Shown here piece by piece: positions 17,616-27,309 of a stretch of DNA of 64,000 bases; the first letter of the stretch is position 1, and the number at the start of each line of letters is the position of its first letter. This DNA comes from Blattabacterium cuenoti (GTDB taxonomy: Bacteria; Bacteroidota; Bacteroidia; Flavobacteriales; Blattabacteriaceae): NCBI RefSeq assembly GCF_014251715.1, contig NZ_CP059198.1:248001-312000 (forward strand). The letters are read 5' to 3'. Under the pieces are notes generated by a model that saw nothing but the letters and a program-made list of their open reading frames with translations, made no database searches and was not told where the DNA came from. The translations under genes were made by a program, and so were the position numbers.

Positions 17616-18711
17616 TATTTTTCCTAGAATAATTATTGGTAGTGGAGGAACCGGAGGACACATATATACTGGAATAGCCATTGCAGAAGAACTAAAAAAA
17701 CAAATTCCAAAAACCAATATTTTATTTATTGGATCTAAAAATCATATGGAGATGCAAGAAATTCCTAAATTTGGATATTCTATTAAAGAAGTTTGTATTT
17801 CAGGTGGAAAGAATAGATTTTTTTCTATAGCAGGCTTTATTTTATCTATACAACTAATATATAGTTTTTTTTTAGCAAATAAAATTATTAAAAATTTTTC
17901 TCCAGATATCGTTATTGGAACAGGAGGATTTGTAAGTTTCCCTACTTTATATGCTGCAAAAAAAAATAAAATACCTATTTTGATTCAAGAACAGAATTCT
18001 TTTCCTGGATTAACCAATAGAATATTTTCTCGTTATGCTAAAAAAATTTGTATTGCTTATGAACAAGCAAAAAAATATTTTCCAGAAAAAAAAACTATTA
18101 TAACCGGAAATCCAGTTCGATCTGAAATATTACAAAAATTACCTAGTAAAGAAAAAGCTTGTATTCATTTAGGATTAAAAGTAGAAAAACCTATTATTTT
18201 ATCTATAGGTGGAAGTCAAGGCTCCAATAGTATAAATAATGTTTGGATAAAAGGGTTAAAAAAATTAATACAATTAGATATGCAACTTATTTGGCAAATT
18301 GGAAAATTTGATATTCATAAAATAAAAAAAAATAAAATGTCTCATCATTCTAATTTTATTTTAATGGATTATATTGAAAATTTACCGATATGTTATGCTG
18401 CAGCAGATATCATTGTATCTAGAGCTGGAGCTTTAACTATATCGGAAATATCTTTAATAGGAAAACCATATATATTAATTCCTTTTCCTTGGTCTTCAGA
18501 CGATCATCAAAATAAAAATGCTAAAATATTAGAAGAAAAAGAGGCTGCTTTAATTATTAAAAATGAGGAAATAGAGCAAAAATTGGTGGATTCAACTATT
18601 GAATTAATGAATAATTCAAATATGAAAAAAAAAATGAGTAAAAATATATTGCAATTAGGAAAACCTAAAGCAACAAACGATATTGTAAACGAGATTTTAC
18701 AAATTATTTGA
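17605..18711 (+). CDS. murG: undecaprenyl-PP-MurNAc-pentapeptide GlcNAc transferase
   Basis: MurG makes lipid II from lipid I. Family motifs are present: GSGGTGGHIYTGIAIA at the N-terminus, GTGGFVSFPTL, EQNSFPGLTNR, TGNPVR, GGSQGSNSIN and the UDP-GlcNAc site SRAGALTISEI with PFPWSSDDHQNKNA. It is 368 residues long, normal for the family. It overlaps ftsW by 11 bases. Confidence 0.96.
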   Translation: MSNDIFPRIIIGSGGTGGHIYTGIAIAEELKKQIPKTNILFIGSKNHMEMQEIPKFGYSIKEVCISGGKNRFFSIAGFILSIQLIYSFFLANKIIKNFSPDIVIGTGGFVSFPTLYAAKKNKIPILIQEQNSFPGLTNRIFSRYAKKICIAYEQAKKYFPEKKTIITGNPVRSEILQKLPSKEKACIHLGLKVEKPIILSIGGSQGSNSINNVWIKGLKKLIQLDMQLIWQIGKFDIHKIKKNKMSHHSNFILMDYIENLPICYAAADIIVSRAGALTISEISLIGKPYILIPFPWSSDDHQNKNAKILEEKEAALIIKNEEIEQKLVDSTIELMNNSNMKKKMSKNILQLGKPKATNDIVNEILQII

Positions 18712-20081
18712 TGAACTTAAACCAAATTGATTATTTTTATTTCATTGGAATAGGAGGAATGGGTATGAGTTCACTCGCTAGATATTTTCATTCTATGGGT
18801 AAAATTGTTTATGGTCATGATAAAAATAGAACTTTGTTGACTACAAAATTAGAAGAAGAGGGAATATCCATTAATTATCATGATAGTGTAGAAATATTAC
18901 CAAAATGGGTTTTATCTAAACGATGTTTAATTGTATATACTCCAGCTATTACTAATTATCATAAACAATGGTTATTTTTAAAAAAAAATGGTAAAAATAT
19001 TAAAAAACGTTCTCAAGTATTAGCTTTAATTACAGAAAATGAAATTTGCATAGCTATAGGTGGGACTCATGGAAAAACAACCACTTGCACTTTACTAGGA
19101 CACATTTTATATCATTCAGGAATTTCTATGACTGCTTTTTTAGGAGGCATATCTGAGAATTATCAATCTAATATAATATTGAATGGAAGAAAAATTTTCT
19201 TGGTAGAAGCAGACGAATTTGACCATTCTTTTTTATATCTTTCTCCTAATATCGCATGTATTACGTCTTTGGACCAAGATCATGTTGATACTTATCCAAA
19301 AAAAGAAACTTTAAAAAAGGCTTATGTAGCTTTTTCAAATAGAATAAAAAAACCATATAAAAAAATATTTCTTTGTAAAGAAGAGTCTTTTTTATCAAAA
19401 AACGCTATATATTATTCTGTTATAGAAAAAGCAAATTATTATTCAAATCATCTTTTTATAAAAAAAAATAAATGGTATTTTGATTTTCACACTCCTACAG
19501 AAACATGGAAATATTTACCATTACCTATTCCAGGTATACATAATTTAAAAAACGTTACAGCAGCATTAGCTATATCTGATTATTTAAAAATTAATAAAGA
19601 AAAAGTAAAAAAAGCTTTATTTTTATTTAAAGGAATAAAAAGAAGATACACCATCCATTATAATAAAAAAAAAATCTATTATATAGATGATTATGCACAT
19701 CATCCTACAGAAATTAATGCATTGATTCATACTGTTAGAGAATGTTTTCCAAATAAAAAAATATTGGGAATTTTTCAACCCCATTTATTTAGTAGAACTA
19801 AATTTTTTGAAGAAAATTTTGCAAAAAGTTTAGAAAAGCTTGACATTTTAATTTTATTAGATATTTATCCATCTAGAGAATTATCCATAAATGGAATTAA
19901 TTCTGATAGTTTATTCAAAAAAATAAAAATGAGTTCTAAAAATAAAGAAAGATCTACTATATCCAAAGTTTTAGAAAAAATTGAAAAAAAACATTTTGAT
20001 ATTATTCTTACAATGGGAGCTGGGGATATAGATACCTTAATCATTCCTATCAAAAAATGGTTGTATAAACGATATGGATAA
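18711..20081 (+). CDS. murC: UDP-N-acetylmuramate:L-alanine ligase
   Basis: MurC adds L-Ala to UDP-MurNAc. The start MNLNQIDYFYFIGIGGMGMSSLAR has the MurC dinucleotide-fold motif; GGTHGKTTT is the ATP loop, EADEFDHSFL and SLDQDHVDTY the central motifs, YIDDYAHHPTEINA, FQPHLFSRT and GAGDID the C-terminal ones. I chose ATG at 18711, where its A is the last base of the murG stop; an in-frame TTG lies one codon earlier. Confidence 0.96.
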   Translation: MNLNQIDYFYFIGIGGMGMSSLARYFHSMGKIVYGHDKNRTLLTTKLEEEGISINYHDSVEILPKWVLSKRCLIVYTPAITNYHKQWLFLKKNGKNIKKRSQVLALITENEICIAIGGTHGKTTTCTLLGHILYHSGISMTAFLGGISENYQSNIILNGRKIFLVEADEFDHSFLYLSPNIACITSLDQDHVDTYPKKETLKKAYVAFSNRIKKPYKKIFLCKEESFLSKNAIYYSVIEKANYYSNHLFIKKNKWYFDFHTPTETWKYLPLPIPGIHNLKNVTAALAISDYLKINKEKVKKALFLFKGIKRRYTIHYNKKKIYYIDDYAHHPTEINALIHTVRECFPNKKILGIFQPHLFSRTKFFEENFAKSLEKLDILILLDIYPSRELSINGINSDSLFKKIKMSSKNKERSTISKVLEKIEKKHFDIILTMGAGDIDTLIIPIKKWLYKRYG

Positions 20082-20085
20082 ATAA

Positions 20086-20817
20086 ATGAAAAATAGTAAA
20101 ACATCCTTTATCCTTATTTTATTATTATATCTAATTTGTATGATATCGTTTTTTTATTTTTCTCAAAAAATACATAAAAATAGAATTTTAAAAAAGTTCA
20201 ATCTAATCATAGATCCCTTATCCAAAGATCATTTTATAAATGAAAAAATTATTAAAAATATTCTTTTTTATAAAAAAAAAGATAAAATTGAAAAAAAACT
20301 TGGGCAATTATGTATATTTATAATGGAAAAAAAATTAAATAATTATCCTTTTATAAAAAAATCTGAGGTGTTTCTTAGTGTCGATGGAACCCTTAATATT
20401 AAAATTTGGCAAAAAGAACCCATTTTAAGAATAAAAAATGGAAATAAAGAATATTATCTTACTAAAGATGCGGAAAATTTAAAACTTTCTTCATTTTATT
20501 CCTCAAAAGTTATTTTAGCAAAAGGAACTTTTTCTAAAGAAGAAAAAAAACACTTAGTGAATTTAGTACAATTTATAAATTGTGATGAATTATTCAAAAA
20601 CCAAATTATTAGCATAAAAAAAAATAATAAAAATTCATTTTTTTTAATTCCAAAAATAGGAAATCATCATATTATATTAGGAAATATAAATAATTTTAAA
20701 AAAAAATTGAATAAATTAAAAGCATTTTATAAGCAGTACCTAAATAAAATAGATATTAATCAATATCAAAGTATTGATTTACAATATAAAGACCAAGTAG
20801 TCGCAAAAAAAAGATAA
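20086..20817 (+). CDS. ftsQ: FtsQ-like cell division protein
   Basis: A short cytoplasmic tail and one membrane helix (FILILLLYLICMISFFYFSQ, residues 7-26) precede a POTRA-like domain (about 35-100, LIIDPLSKDHFINEKIIKNIL ... NYPFIKKSEVFLSVDGTLNIKIWQKEPILRI) and an extracytoplasmic beta-domain. QKEPILRI matches the conserved FtsQ ExxP motif. It links the divisome across the membrane. It sits 4 bases after murC and 4 before ftsA, the usual FtsQ place. Confidence 0.87.
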   Translation: MKNSKTSFILILLLYLICMISFFYFSQKIHKNRILKKFNLIIDPLSKDHFINEKIIKNILFYKKKDKIEKKLGQLCIFIMEKKLNNYPFIKKSEVFLSVDGTLNIKIWQKEPILRIKNGNKEYYLTKDAENLKLSSFYSSKVILAKGTFSKEEKKHLVNLVQFINCDELFKNQIISIKKNNKNSFFLIPKIGNHHIILGNINNFKKKLNKLKAFYKQYLNKIDINQYQSIDLQYKDQVVAKKR

Positions 20818-20821
20818 GTCT

Positions 20822-22198
20822 ATGGAATATCAAGATATAGCTATAGGTCTTGATGTGGGGACCACGAAAATTGTAGCTATGGTAGGAAGGAGAAATGAAT
20901 ATAATAAAATTGAGATTTTAGGCATAGGTAGATCTAAAAGTATAGGGGTGCATATAGGTGTTGTAAATAATATAACTCAAACCATTGAAGCCATTCGTGA
21001 AGCAGTATCTGAAGCGGAACATAGTTCTGGTTTAAAAATAAAAGAAGTTATTGTTGGAATAGCAGGACAACATATTAGAAGTCTACAACATAATGATTAT
21101 ATTACCAGATTAGATTTTGAAAATGTAATAAATCAAAAAGATATACAAAAATTAATAGATCAAGTTCATAAACTTGTTATGCTTCCAGGAGAAGAGATAA
21201 TTCATGTTCTTCCACAAGAATATAAAGTAGATAGTCAAGCAGAAATAGGAGAACCAATAGGTATGTATGGAAGTCGTTTAGAAGCAAATTTTCATGTAGT
21301 AGTAGGACAAATTTCTTCTATTCGTAATATTGGAAGATGTGTAAAAGCAGCAGGATTGAATTTAGCTGGAATGACTTTAGAGCCTTTAGCCTCTGCAGAG
21401 GCTGTATTAAGTATAGAAGAAAGAGAAGCTGGGGTAGCTTTAGTGGATATAGGAGGAGGAACCACGGATATTGCTATATTTAAAGATAATATTATTCGTC
21501 ACACAGCCGTAATTCCTTTTGGAGGTAACGTTATAACTGAAAATATAAAAACAGATTGTTTAATTATTGAACGACAAGCAGAATTATTAAAAATAAAATT
21601 TGGATCTACATGGCCTGGGGAGAACAAAGAAACAGAAATTGTTTGTATACCTGGATTAAGAGGTCGTGACCCTAAAGAAATTTCTTTGAAACATCTTTCC
21701 AAAATTATTCATACACGAGTATGTGAAATTTTGGAACAAGTAAATGTGGAAATAAAAAATTATGGGAATGAAGAACAAAAAAAAAGACTCATAGCAGGAT
21801 TAGTTATGACAGGAGGAGGTTCTCAATTAAAACATATTCGTCCTTTAACAGAATATATGACTGGTATGGATATTCGTATAGGTTATTCTAATGAACACAT
21901 TTCAGGAGAGAAAAACGGTATTATAAGTAATCCAGAATATGCAACGTCTATAGGATTAGTTATTAAAGGTCTTGATGATAAAAAAAAATATCTTTGTACA
22001 ACAGATATGGTACAAAAACATGATGAAAATCATACTTCTGAATTTTTTTCTACAAAATTTTATAATAAAAATCGTAAATCAAATTATGAGGAAAATTCGG
22101 ACCATTCTTTAAAAAAGAAAAAAAATAAAACAAAATCAAAATCTTTTCTTGAAATTTGGGCAGATAAGTTCCGTAAAATATTGAATGATACAGAATAA
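20822..22198 (+). CDS. ftsA: cell division protein FtsA
   Basis: FtsA is an actin-like ATPase that tethers FtsZ to the membrane. The 458-residue protein has the phosphate loops AIGLDVGTTKIVAMVG and LVDIGGGTTDIAIF, and the adenosine motif LVMTGGGSQLKHI. The 1C subdomain (about 85-165) is present. The C-terminus (SFLEIWADKFRKILND) can form the amphipathic membrane-binding helix after a charged linker. Its stop overlaps the ftsZ start by one base (TAATG). Confidence 0.96.
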   Translation: MEYQDIAIGLDVGTTKIVAMVGRRNEYNKIEILGIGRSKSIGVHIGVVNNITQTIEAIREAVSEAEHSSGLKIKEVIVGIAGQHIRSLQHNDYITRLDFENVINQKDIQKLIDQVHKLVMLPGEEIIHVLPQEYKVDSQAEIGEPIGMYGSRLEANFHVVVGQISSIRNIGRCVKAAGLNLAGMTLEPLASAEAVLSIEEREAGVALVDIGGGTTDIAIFKDNIIRHTAVIPFGGNVITENIKTDCLIIERQAELLKIKFGSTWPGENKETEIVCIPGLRGRDPKEISLKHLSKIIHTRVCEILEQVNVEIKNYGNEEQKKRLIAGLVMTGGGSQLKHIRPLTEYMTGMDIRIGYSNEHISGEKNGIISNPEYATSIGLVIKGLDDKKKYLCTTDMVQKHDENHTSEFFSTKFYNKNRKSNYEENSDHSLKKKKNKTKSKSFLEIWADKFRKILNDTE

Positions 22199-23514
22199 TG
22201 AAAAAAGAAGATTTTATACAAAAAAAAGAAAACGTTCAGTTTGGATTTACTAAAAATCGTTCAGCTGCAATAAAAGTAATTGGAGTAGGAGGAGGAGGAA
22301 GTAATGCTTTAAGTCATATGTTTGAGCAAGGAATTACTGGTGTAGATTTTATAGCATGTAATACGGATGCGCAAGCCTTAAATAATAACCAAGTACCTGT
22401 AAAAATTCAATTAGGAGCTTCTATTACAGAAGGTTTAGGTGCTGGAGCTGATCCAGAAGTAGGAGAAAAGGCAGCGTTAGAAAGTTTGGAAGAAATAAAA
22501 AGTATTCTAGATTCTAATACAAAAATGACCTTTATTACAGCAGGAATGGGTGGGGGAACTGGAACCGGCGCCGCTCCAATTATTGCAGGAATTTCTAAAG
22601 AAAAGGGAATTTTAACTGTAGGTATCGTTACAATTCCATTTCATTTTGAAGGAAAAATGAGATTAGAACAAGCTCAAAAAGGAATTGAAGCATTAAGAAA
22701 AAATGTGGATTCTCTCATTGTTATTAATAACGATAAATTAAGAGAATTATATGGAAATCTAGGATTTAAAGCTGGTTTTGCTAAAGCTGATGAAGTTTTA
22801 ACCACTGCAGCTAAGGGAATAGCAGAAGTGATTACTCACCATTATAAACAAAATATAGATTTAAGAGATACGAGAACCGTTCTTAAAGAAAGTGGAACAG
22901 CTGTTATGGGTTCTGCTATTTCTGTTGGAGAAAATAGAGCAAAGGAAGCTGTTGTACAAGCTTTGGATTCTCCATTATTGAATGATAATAAGATTACGGG
23001 AGCTAAGAATGTTCTTTTGCTTATTGTTTCAGGAAGAATAGAAATTACTATAGATGAAATAGGAATAATAAGTGATTATATACAAGCCGAAGCAGGAAAT
23101 AATGCAAATATTATTATGGGTATAGGAGAAGACGAAAGTTTGGAAGAAAGTATTTCAGTTACTATTGTAGCTACAGGTTTTCCTACGGAAGTGCAGAGAG
23201 CCATTAATCATGAAGAAAAAAAAATATTTCATAGGTTGGAAGAACCTTATGAACAAAGATTAACCAAAATAGAAGAAATTCATTCTTATTCTAAACGAAT
23301 AGATCCTATAAAAAAAAACTATTCAATACCTTATAAAAAAAATAAAGAAAATTTTTCAAATAAAAGCATTTTCGATCAAGCTATTAATTACAATTTTTCC
23401 AAAAAACATAAATATATGTTAGAAGATAGTTTAAATCTTCCTATTTCATACAATAAAAATGAAAAAATATTCAAAAAGCGTATTCGTAAAAAAGAAAATA
23501 ATAAAAATGAGTAG
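22198..23514 (+). CDS. ftsZ: cell division GTPase FtsZ
   Basis: FtsZ is the tubulin-like ring protein. Motifs include IGVGGGGSNALSHM, the signature GMGGGTGTGAAP (about residues 115-126), TIPFHFEGKMR and NNDKLRELYG. The GTPase core covers residues 17-330; a variable basic linker and a short tail (RKKENNKNE) follow, so the usual C-terminal FtsA-binding peptide is not clear. It ends the division cluster; no terminator hairpin is visible in the 29 bases before hisS. Confidence 0.97.
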   Translation: MKKEDFIQKKENVQFGFTKNRSAAIKVIGVGGGGSNALSHMFEQGITGVDFIACNTDAQALNNNQVPVKIQLGASITEGLGAGADPEVGEKAALESLEEIKSILDSNTKMTFITAGMGGGTGTGAAPIIAGISKEKGILTVGIVTIPFHFEGKMRLEQAQKGIEALRKNVDSLIVINNDKLRELYGNLGFKAGFAKADEVLTTAAKGIAEVITHHYKQNIDLRDTRTVLKESGTAVMGSAISVGENRAKEAVVQALDSPLLNDNKITGAKNVLLLIVSGRIEITIDEIGIISDYIQAEAGNNANIIMGIGEDESLEESISVTIVATGFPTEVQRAINHEEKKIFHRLEEPYEQRLTKIEEIHSYSKRIDPIKKNYSIPYKKNKENFSNKSIFDQAINYNFSKKHKYMLEDSLNLPISYNKNEKIFKKRIRKKENNKNE

Positions 23515-23543
23515 TTAAATGATTTTTAAAATTTTTTAATATT

Positions 23544-24959
23544 TTGATTATCCATGCTAATATTCCCAAAGGGACCAGGGATTTTTCATCGATAGAGATT
23601 CGTAAACGAAATTATTTAATTCAAACTATTAGAAATAAATTTGAACTATTTGGGTTTTATCCTATAGAAACCCCTTCTATTGAAAATATTTCGACTCTTA
23701 TTGGTAAATATGGGAAAGAAGGAGATTATTTAATGTTTAAATTACTTCATTCAGGTCATTTTTTAAAAAAAAGAATTTCAGATTTTTTAAAAAAAATCAA
23801 TAATAAGGAAAAAATTGTTGATATAGAAAAATTTTTAACGGAACATCTATCTAATAAAGCTCTTAGATATGATTTAACGGTTCCTTTTGTACGTTATGTA
23901 GTCATGCATAAAAATGAAATAATTTTTCCTTTTAAAAGATATCAAATTCAACCTGTATGGCGTGCAGATAAACCTCAAAAAGGAAGATTTAGAGAATTTT
24001 ATCAATGTGATGCCGATATCATTTCATACTCTTGGTCTTTATGGAAAGAAATAGAATTGATTCAACTTTGTGACGAAATTTTTACAAAATTAAATTTTCC
24101 TATCATTATCTATATTAACCATAGGGATATATTAGAAGGATTAGTTGAAATTTATGGGATAGAAAATAATTTATGGAAAGATTTTACTACATCTTTAGAT
24201 AAATGGAATAAAATTGGACGAGATCTAGTTAAAAAAGAAATGTTACAAAAAGGTATTTCATCTAAATCATTTGAAAAAATAGCATTTTTTTTCGATATGA
24301 AAGAAAATTTTTATAAAAAAGAGAAATATTTAACGGGAGCCTTTCAATATTCTAAAAAAGGGAAAAAAGGGATCAAAGACCTTAGTTTTATTTATAAAAA
24401 TATAAATAAGATTTCTTTACAAAATACAAAATTGGAATGGAATATTTCTTTAGCCAGAGGAATGAATTATTATACAGGTACAATATTAGAGATTGTTCCA
24501 TTTAATAATAATGGTTCTAATAATTCAATTTCTATTGGTGGAGGAGGAAGGTATGATCAATTAGCTAATTTATTTGGAATAAAAAATATTTCTGGAGTAG
24601 GAGTTTCTTTAGGTTTAGATAGAATATATTTAGCTATGGAAAAAAAAAATTTATTTCAACCTATTTCTAATTATCCTTCAAAGGTGTTGTTTATAAATTT
24701 TGGAGATGAAGAGGTATTGTATGCATATCAAATGATAAAATTTTTGAGAAAAAAAGGAATTTCTACTCAGTTATATCCTAATGCGGTTAAAATAGGAAAA
24801 CAATTTAGATATGCTAATGATAACAATATTCCATTTACTATTAGTATAGGAAAAAATGAAATAAAAAAAAATAAAATAAGAGTAAAAGATCTTCAAAAAA
24901 GAACAGAAAAAGAATACGATCATATACATGATGTAGTGAATCACTTCATGAAAAAATAG
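23544..24959 (+). CDS. hisS: histidyl-tRNA synthetase
   Basis: Class II synthetase, 471 residues. Motif 1 region IPKGTRDFSS..., motif 2 FKRYQIQPVWRADKPQKGRFREFYQCDADI, the histidine motif ARGMNYYTGTILEI, and motif 3 GVGVSLGLDRIYLA are all present, followed by the anticodon-binding domain. No ATG is available before residue 60; the family start (NIPKGTRDF) requires TTG at 23544 or the ATT before it. It ends one base before the convergent pnuC stop. Confidence 0.95.
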   Translation: MIIHANIPKGTRDFSSIEIRKRNYLIQTIRNKFELFGFYPIETPSIENISTLIGKYGKEGDYLMFKLLHSGHFLKKRISDFLKKINNKEKIVDIEKFLTEHLSNKALRYDLTVPFVRYVVMHKNEIIFPFKRYQIQPVWRADKPQKGRFREFYQCDADIISYSWSLWKEIELIQLCDEIFTKLNFPIIIYINHRDILEGLVEIYGIENNLWKDFTTSLDKWNKIGRDLVKKEMLQKGISSKSFEKIAFFFDMKENFYKKEKYLTGAFQYSKKGKKGIKDLSFIYKNINKISLQNTKLEWNISLARGMNYYTGTILEIVPFNNNGSNNSISIGGGGRYDQLANLFGIKNISGVGVSLGLDRIYLAMEKKNLFQPISNYPSKVLFINFGDEEVLYAYQMIKFLRKKGISTQLYPNAVKIGKQFRYANDNNIPFTISIGKNEIKKNKIRVKDLQKRTEKEYDHIHDVVNHFMKK

Positions 24960-25598
24960 TTATAAAATTTTATTTATTGCTTTTTTTTTCCAAATAAAAA
25001 ATCCTACTATAGCCAATAAAACAAGAATGATAAATAAAATTCCTGTTAATATAAAACCTTTAAAAAAATAAAGAGGAACGGAAATGATGTTTCCTACGAT
25101 CCAAAATATCCAATTTTCTACTTTTTTTATAGCCATTTGATACATTCCAGAAAAATAAATCCCCGTTGTAAACACGTCCATCCAATCATAATAGGATTGT
25201 AATTTTCCATAAAAAATATAAACTATAATACTGAAAATACAGGTGAATAAGAACAAAATAGTAGTATAAAAATAATCTTTTTTATTGCAAAAAGTGATAG
25301 GCTTTTTTTTATCCTTTTTATCCTTTTTATATAACCATATATACCATCCATAAAAGCTCATACCAGTGTAATATAAGTTAATAATAAAATCACCATAAAT
25401 AGAAGTAATAAAAGTTAAATAACTATATATTATAGTACTTACTATTCCTATTGGATATACCCATATATTATTTTTTTGAGCAAAAAAAACACTACATATT
25501 GTCAATATTACAGCTGTAAATTCTAAAATTATATGAAAAAAACTCCTATTATAATAAGGATATAAAAAAATATTTATCCAATCACTCATCATATTCAT
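24960..25598 (-). CDS. pnuC: PnuC-type nicotinamide riboside transporter
   Basis: The 212-residue protein has about seven hydrophobic helices and the PnuC motifs: VYPIGIVSTIIYSYLTF, GDFIINLYYTGMSFYGWYIW (conserved tryptophans and YGWY), and a C-terminal half with WMDVFTTGIYFSGMYQMAIKKVENWIFWIVGNIISVPLYFFKG. PnuC facilitates uptake of nicotinamide riboside or a related vitamin. It overlaps the phosphopantetheinyl transferase gene (ATGA-type, 4 bases) and is probably co-transcribed with it. Confidence 0.85.
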   Translation of the reverse strand: MNMMSDWINIFLYPYYNRSFFHIILEFTAVILTICSVFFAQKNNIWVYPIGIVSTIIYSYLTFITSIYGDFIINLYYTGMSFYGWYIWLYKKDKKDKKKPITFCNKKDYFYTTILFLFTCIFSIIVYIFYGKLQSYYDWMDVFTTGIYFSGMYQMAIKKVENWIFWIVGNIISVPLYFFKGFILTGILFIILVLLAIVGFFIWKKKAINKIL

Positions 25599-26230
25599 TT
25601 GTCTATAATATAAACTAAGTAATGTTCTTCTATTTTTCTATAAAAAGCATAAAATCTCTTGCTATAGGATTTTTTAATAATCCAGCATGATATACAAGAA
25701 TCTTTTTTAATGCAAAAAGGAGAAACTTTATAATGATCTAAAAAACTATATAAAATTCCACCTTCTAGTTTATATAAACTTTCTTTAATTCCCCATATAA
25801 TATGCAAATAATCTTCTTCATAATTTGGATTAATAAAAATAGATTCATCATCTCTAATAAATTTTTTTTTTATTTTAACTATTTTATTATTTTTTCGTAA
25901 TTTTTCTATGTCTATTCCTATTTTATAATAGCTTATAGCTATGGCTATTTTTTCAAAAGAATGACTTAAGGAAATATATTTTTCTTCAGGGAAAAAAAAA
26001 GGTTTTTTTTTTTCATTATAAAAAATATTCATTTTAATGCCTATATATCTAAGAACATAACGTATTCCTAAAAACTCTCTTTTACGTTTTTCTGATAAAG
26101 AAAGAAAAAAAATTTTTTCTTTATCGGAAAGAATGAGCTTTTCTGAAAACATAGTTTCATAAAAATTTTTCCATATAAAAACTATAATCATAGTATGAAT
26201 ATTATGAAATTTATAGACACAAAAATCCAT
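25595..26230 (-). CDS. 4'-phosphopantetheinyl transferase (Sfp type)
   Basis: The core motifs are IGIDIEKLR (metal-binding Asp and Glu) and IIWGIKESLYKLEGG, the (W/F)xxKESxxK signature, with REFLGIRYVLRYIGIK and YISLSHSFEKIAIAIS as the expected N-terminal elements. Such enzymes attach the pantetheine arm to acyl carrier protein, needed for fatty acid synthesis (FabI is at 56 kb). 211 residues is normal. The start could also be the internal ATG giving MIIVFIWKNFYETMF. Confidence 0.86.
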   Translation of the reverse strand: MDFCVYKFHNIHTMIIVFIWKNFYETMFSEKLILSDKEKIFFLSLSEKRKREFLGIRYVLRYIGIKMNIFYNEKKKPFFFPEEKYISLSHSFEKIAIAISYYKIGIDIEKLRKNNKIVKIKKKFIRDDESIFINPNYEEDYLHIIWGIKESLYKLEGGILYSFLDHYKVSPFCIKKDSCISCWIIKKSYSKRFYAFYRKIEEHYLVYIIDK

Positions 26231-26289
26231 ACTATTTTTTTTATAATTTTTTTTGAAATTTAGCCATTTTTTTTTGTACTATTGTGTTT

Positions 26290-27309
26290 ATGATACTAAA
26301 AAAAAAGATTGAAGAAGCATTAAAAAATGTTTTTATTATCGATAATAAAAATATTATAGAGTCTGGTTTTGTAAAAAAAATAGATTTTTTAAATCAGAAA
26401 ATAATAATCTATTTGAATTTATCCAATCCAACTATGCATTTTAAAAAAAAACTAATAAAAGATATAAACCATTCTATAAAAAATAAAAATATTTTATATC
26501 CAATATGCATAAAAATAGAAATGAAATCAAATACAAAAATAAAAAAAACTATCATAAAAAACATCATAGCTGTAGCTTCTGGAAAGGGAGGAGTAGGAAA
26601 ATCAACAATAGCAACTAATATAGCTGTATCATTAGTTCTAATGGGGTTTAATGTAGGATTATTAGATGCTGATATTTATGGACCTTCTATTCCATTAATG
26701 TTTAATATTGAAGATGAGAACATTCAAACCATTATACATAAAAATGGTATTATGAATCCTATTATTCGTTATGGTGTTAAAATTCTATCTATAGGTTTTT
26801 TTATAAAAAATGGACAGGCTATTGTTTGGAGAGGCCCCATGGTTACTAAAGTATTGAGACAATTTATGCACGAAACAGATTGGGGAGAATTAGATTTTTT
26901 AATTGTAGATTTACCACCAGGAACAGGTGATATACATTTATCTCTTTTGCAAGAAATTTCATTTAAAGGAATTATTTTAGTAAGTACATCTCAAAAAATA
27001 GCATTGTCGGATGTGAATAGGGCTGTAGGAATGTTTCGTATTAAATCTATTTATGTTCCAATACTTGGAATTATAGAAAATATGTCTTACTTTCTTACAA
27101 AAGAAAGTAAAGATAAATGCTATCTATTTGGAATAGATGGAGTAAAAAATTTTTCCAAAAAAATGGATATTTTTTTTCTTGGAAAAATTCCTTTTTTACA
27201 AAAAATACGAGAAAATTCAGATTTAGGAATTCCTGTTGTTTTAGAAAACGAAAACATTAAAAATATTTTTATAAAAATTACTAAAAATATAATAACTAAA
27301 CTCCCCTAG
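26290..27309 (+). CDS. mrp: Mrp/NBP35-family iron-sulfur carrier P-loop ATPase
   Basis: An N-terminal MIP18-like domain (about residues 1-85, shortened) is followed by the ATPase with VASGKGGVGKSTIATN (deviant Walker A), GLLDADIYGPSIPLMF and DFLIVDLPPGTGDIHLS. IIENMSYFL is the family NMS motif. The usual CxxC cluster-binding motif after NMS is absent: SKDKCYLFG has only one Cys, so cluster transfer may need partner residues. Start ATG 26290 is preferred over GTG 26284. Convergent with the next gene with no spacer. Confidence 0.88.
   Translation: MILKKKIEEALKNVFIIDNKNIIESGFVKKIDFLNQKIIIYLNLSNPTMHFKKKLIKDINHSIKNKNILYPICIKIEMKSNTKIKKTIIKNIIAVASGKGGVGKSTIATNIAVSLVLMGFNVGLLDADIYGPSIPLMFNIEDENIQTIIHKNGIMNPIIRYGVKILSIGFFIKNGQAIVWRGPMVTKVLRQFMHETDWGELDFLIVDLPPGTGDIHLSLLQEISFKGIILVSTSQKIALSDVNRAVGMFRIKSIYVPILGIIENMSYFLTKESKDKCYLFGIDGVKNFSKKMDIFFLGKIPFLQKIRENSDLGIPVVLENENIKNIFIKITKNIITKLP

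Noticed and set aside
24955..24965. Missing terminator between convergent hisS and pnuC taken as evidence of an assembly join
   Set aside because: Other convergent pairs here (degP/permease, truB/rpsP, mrp/PNP-like) also touch or overlap, so it fits general compaction.
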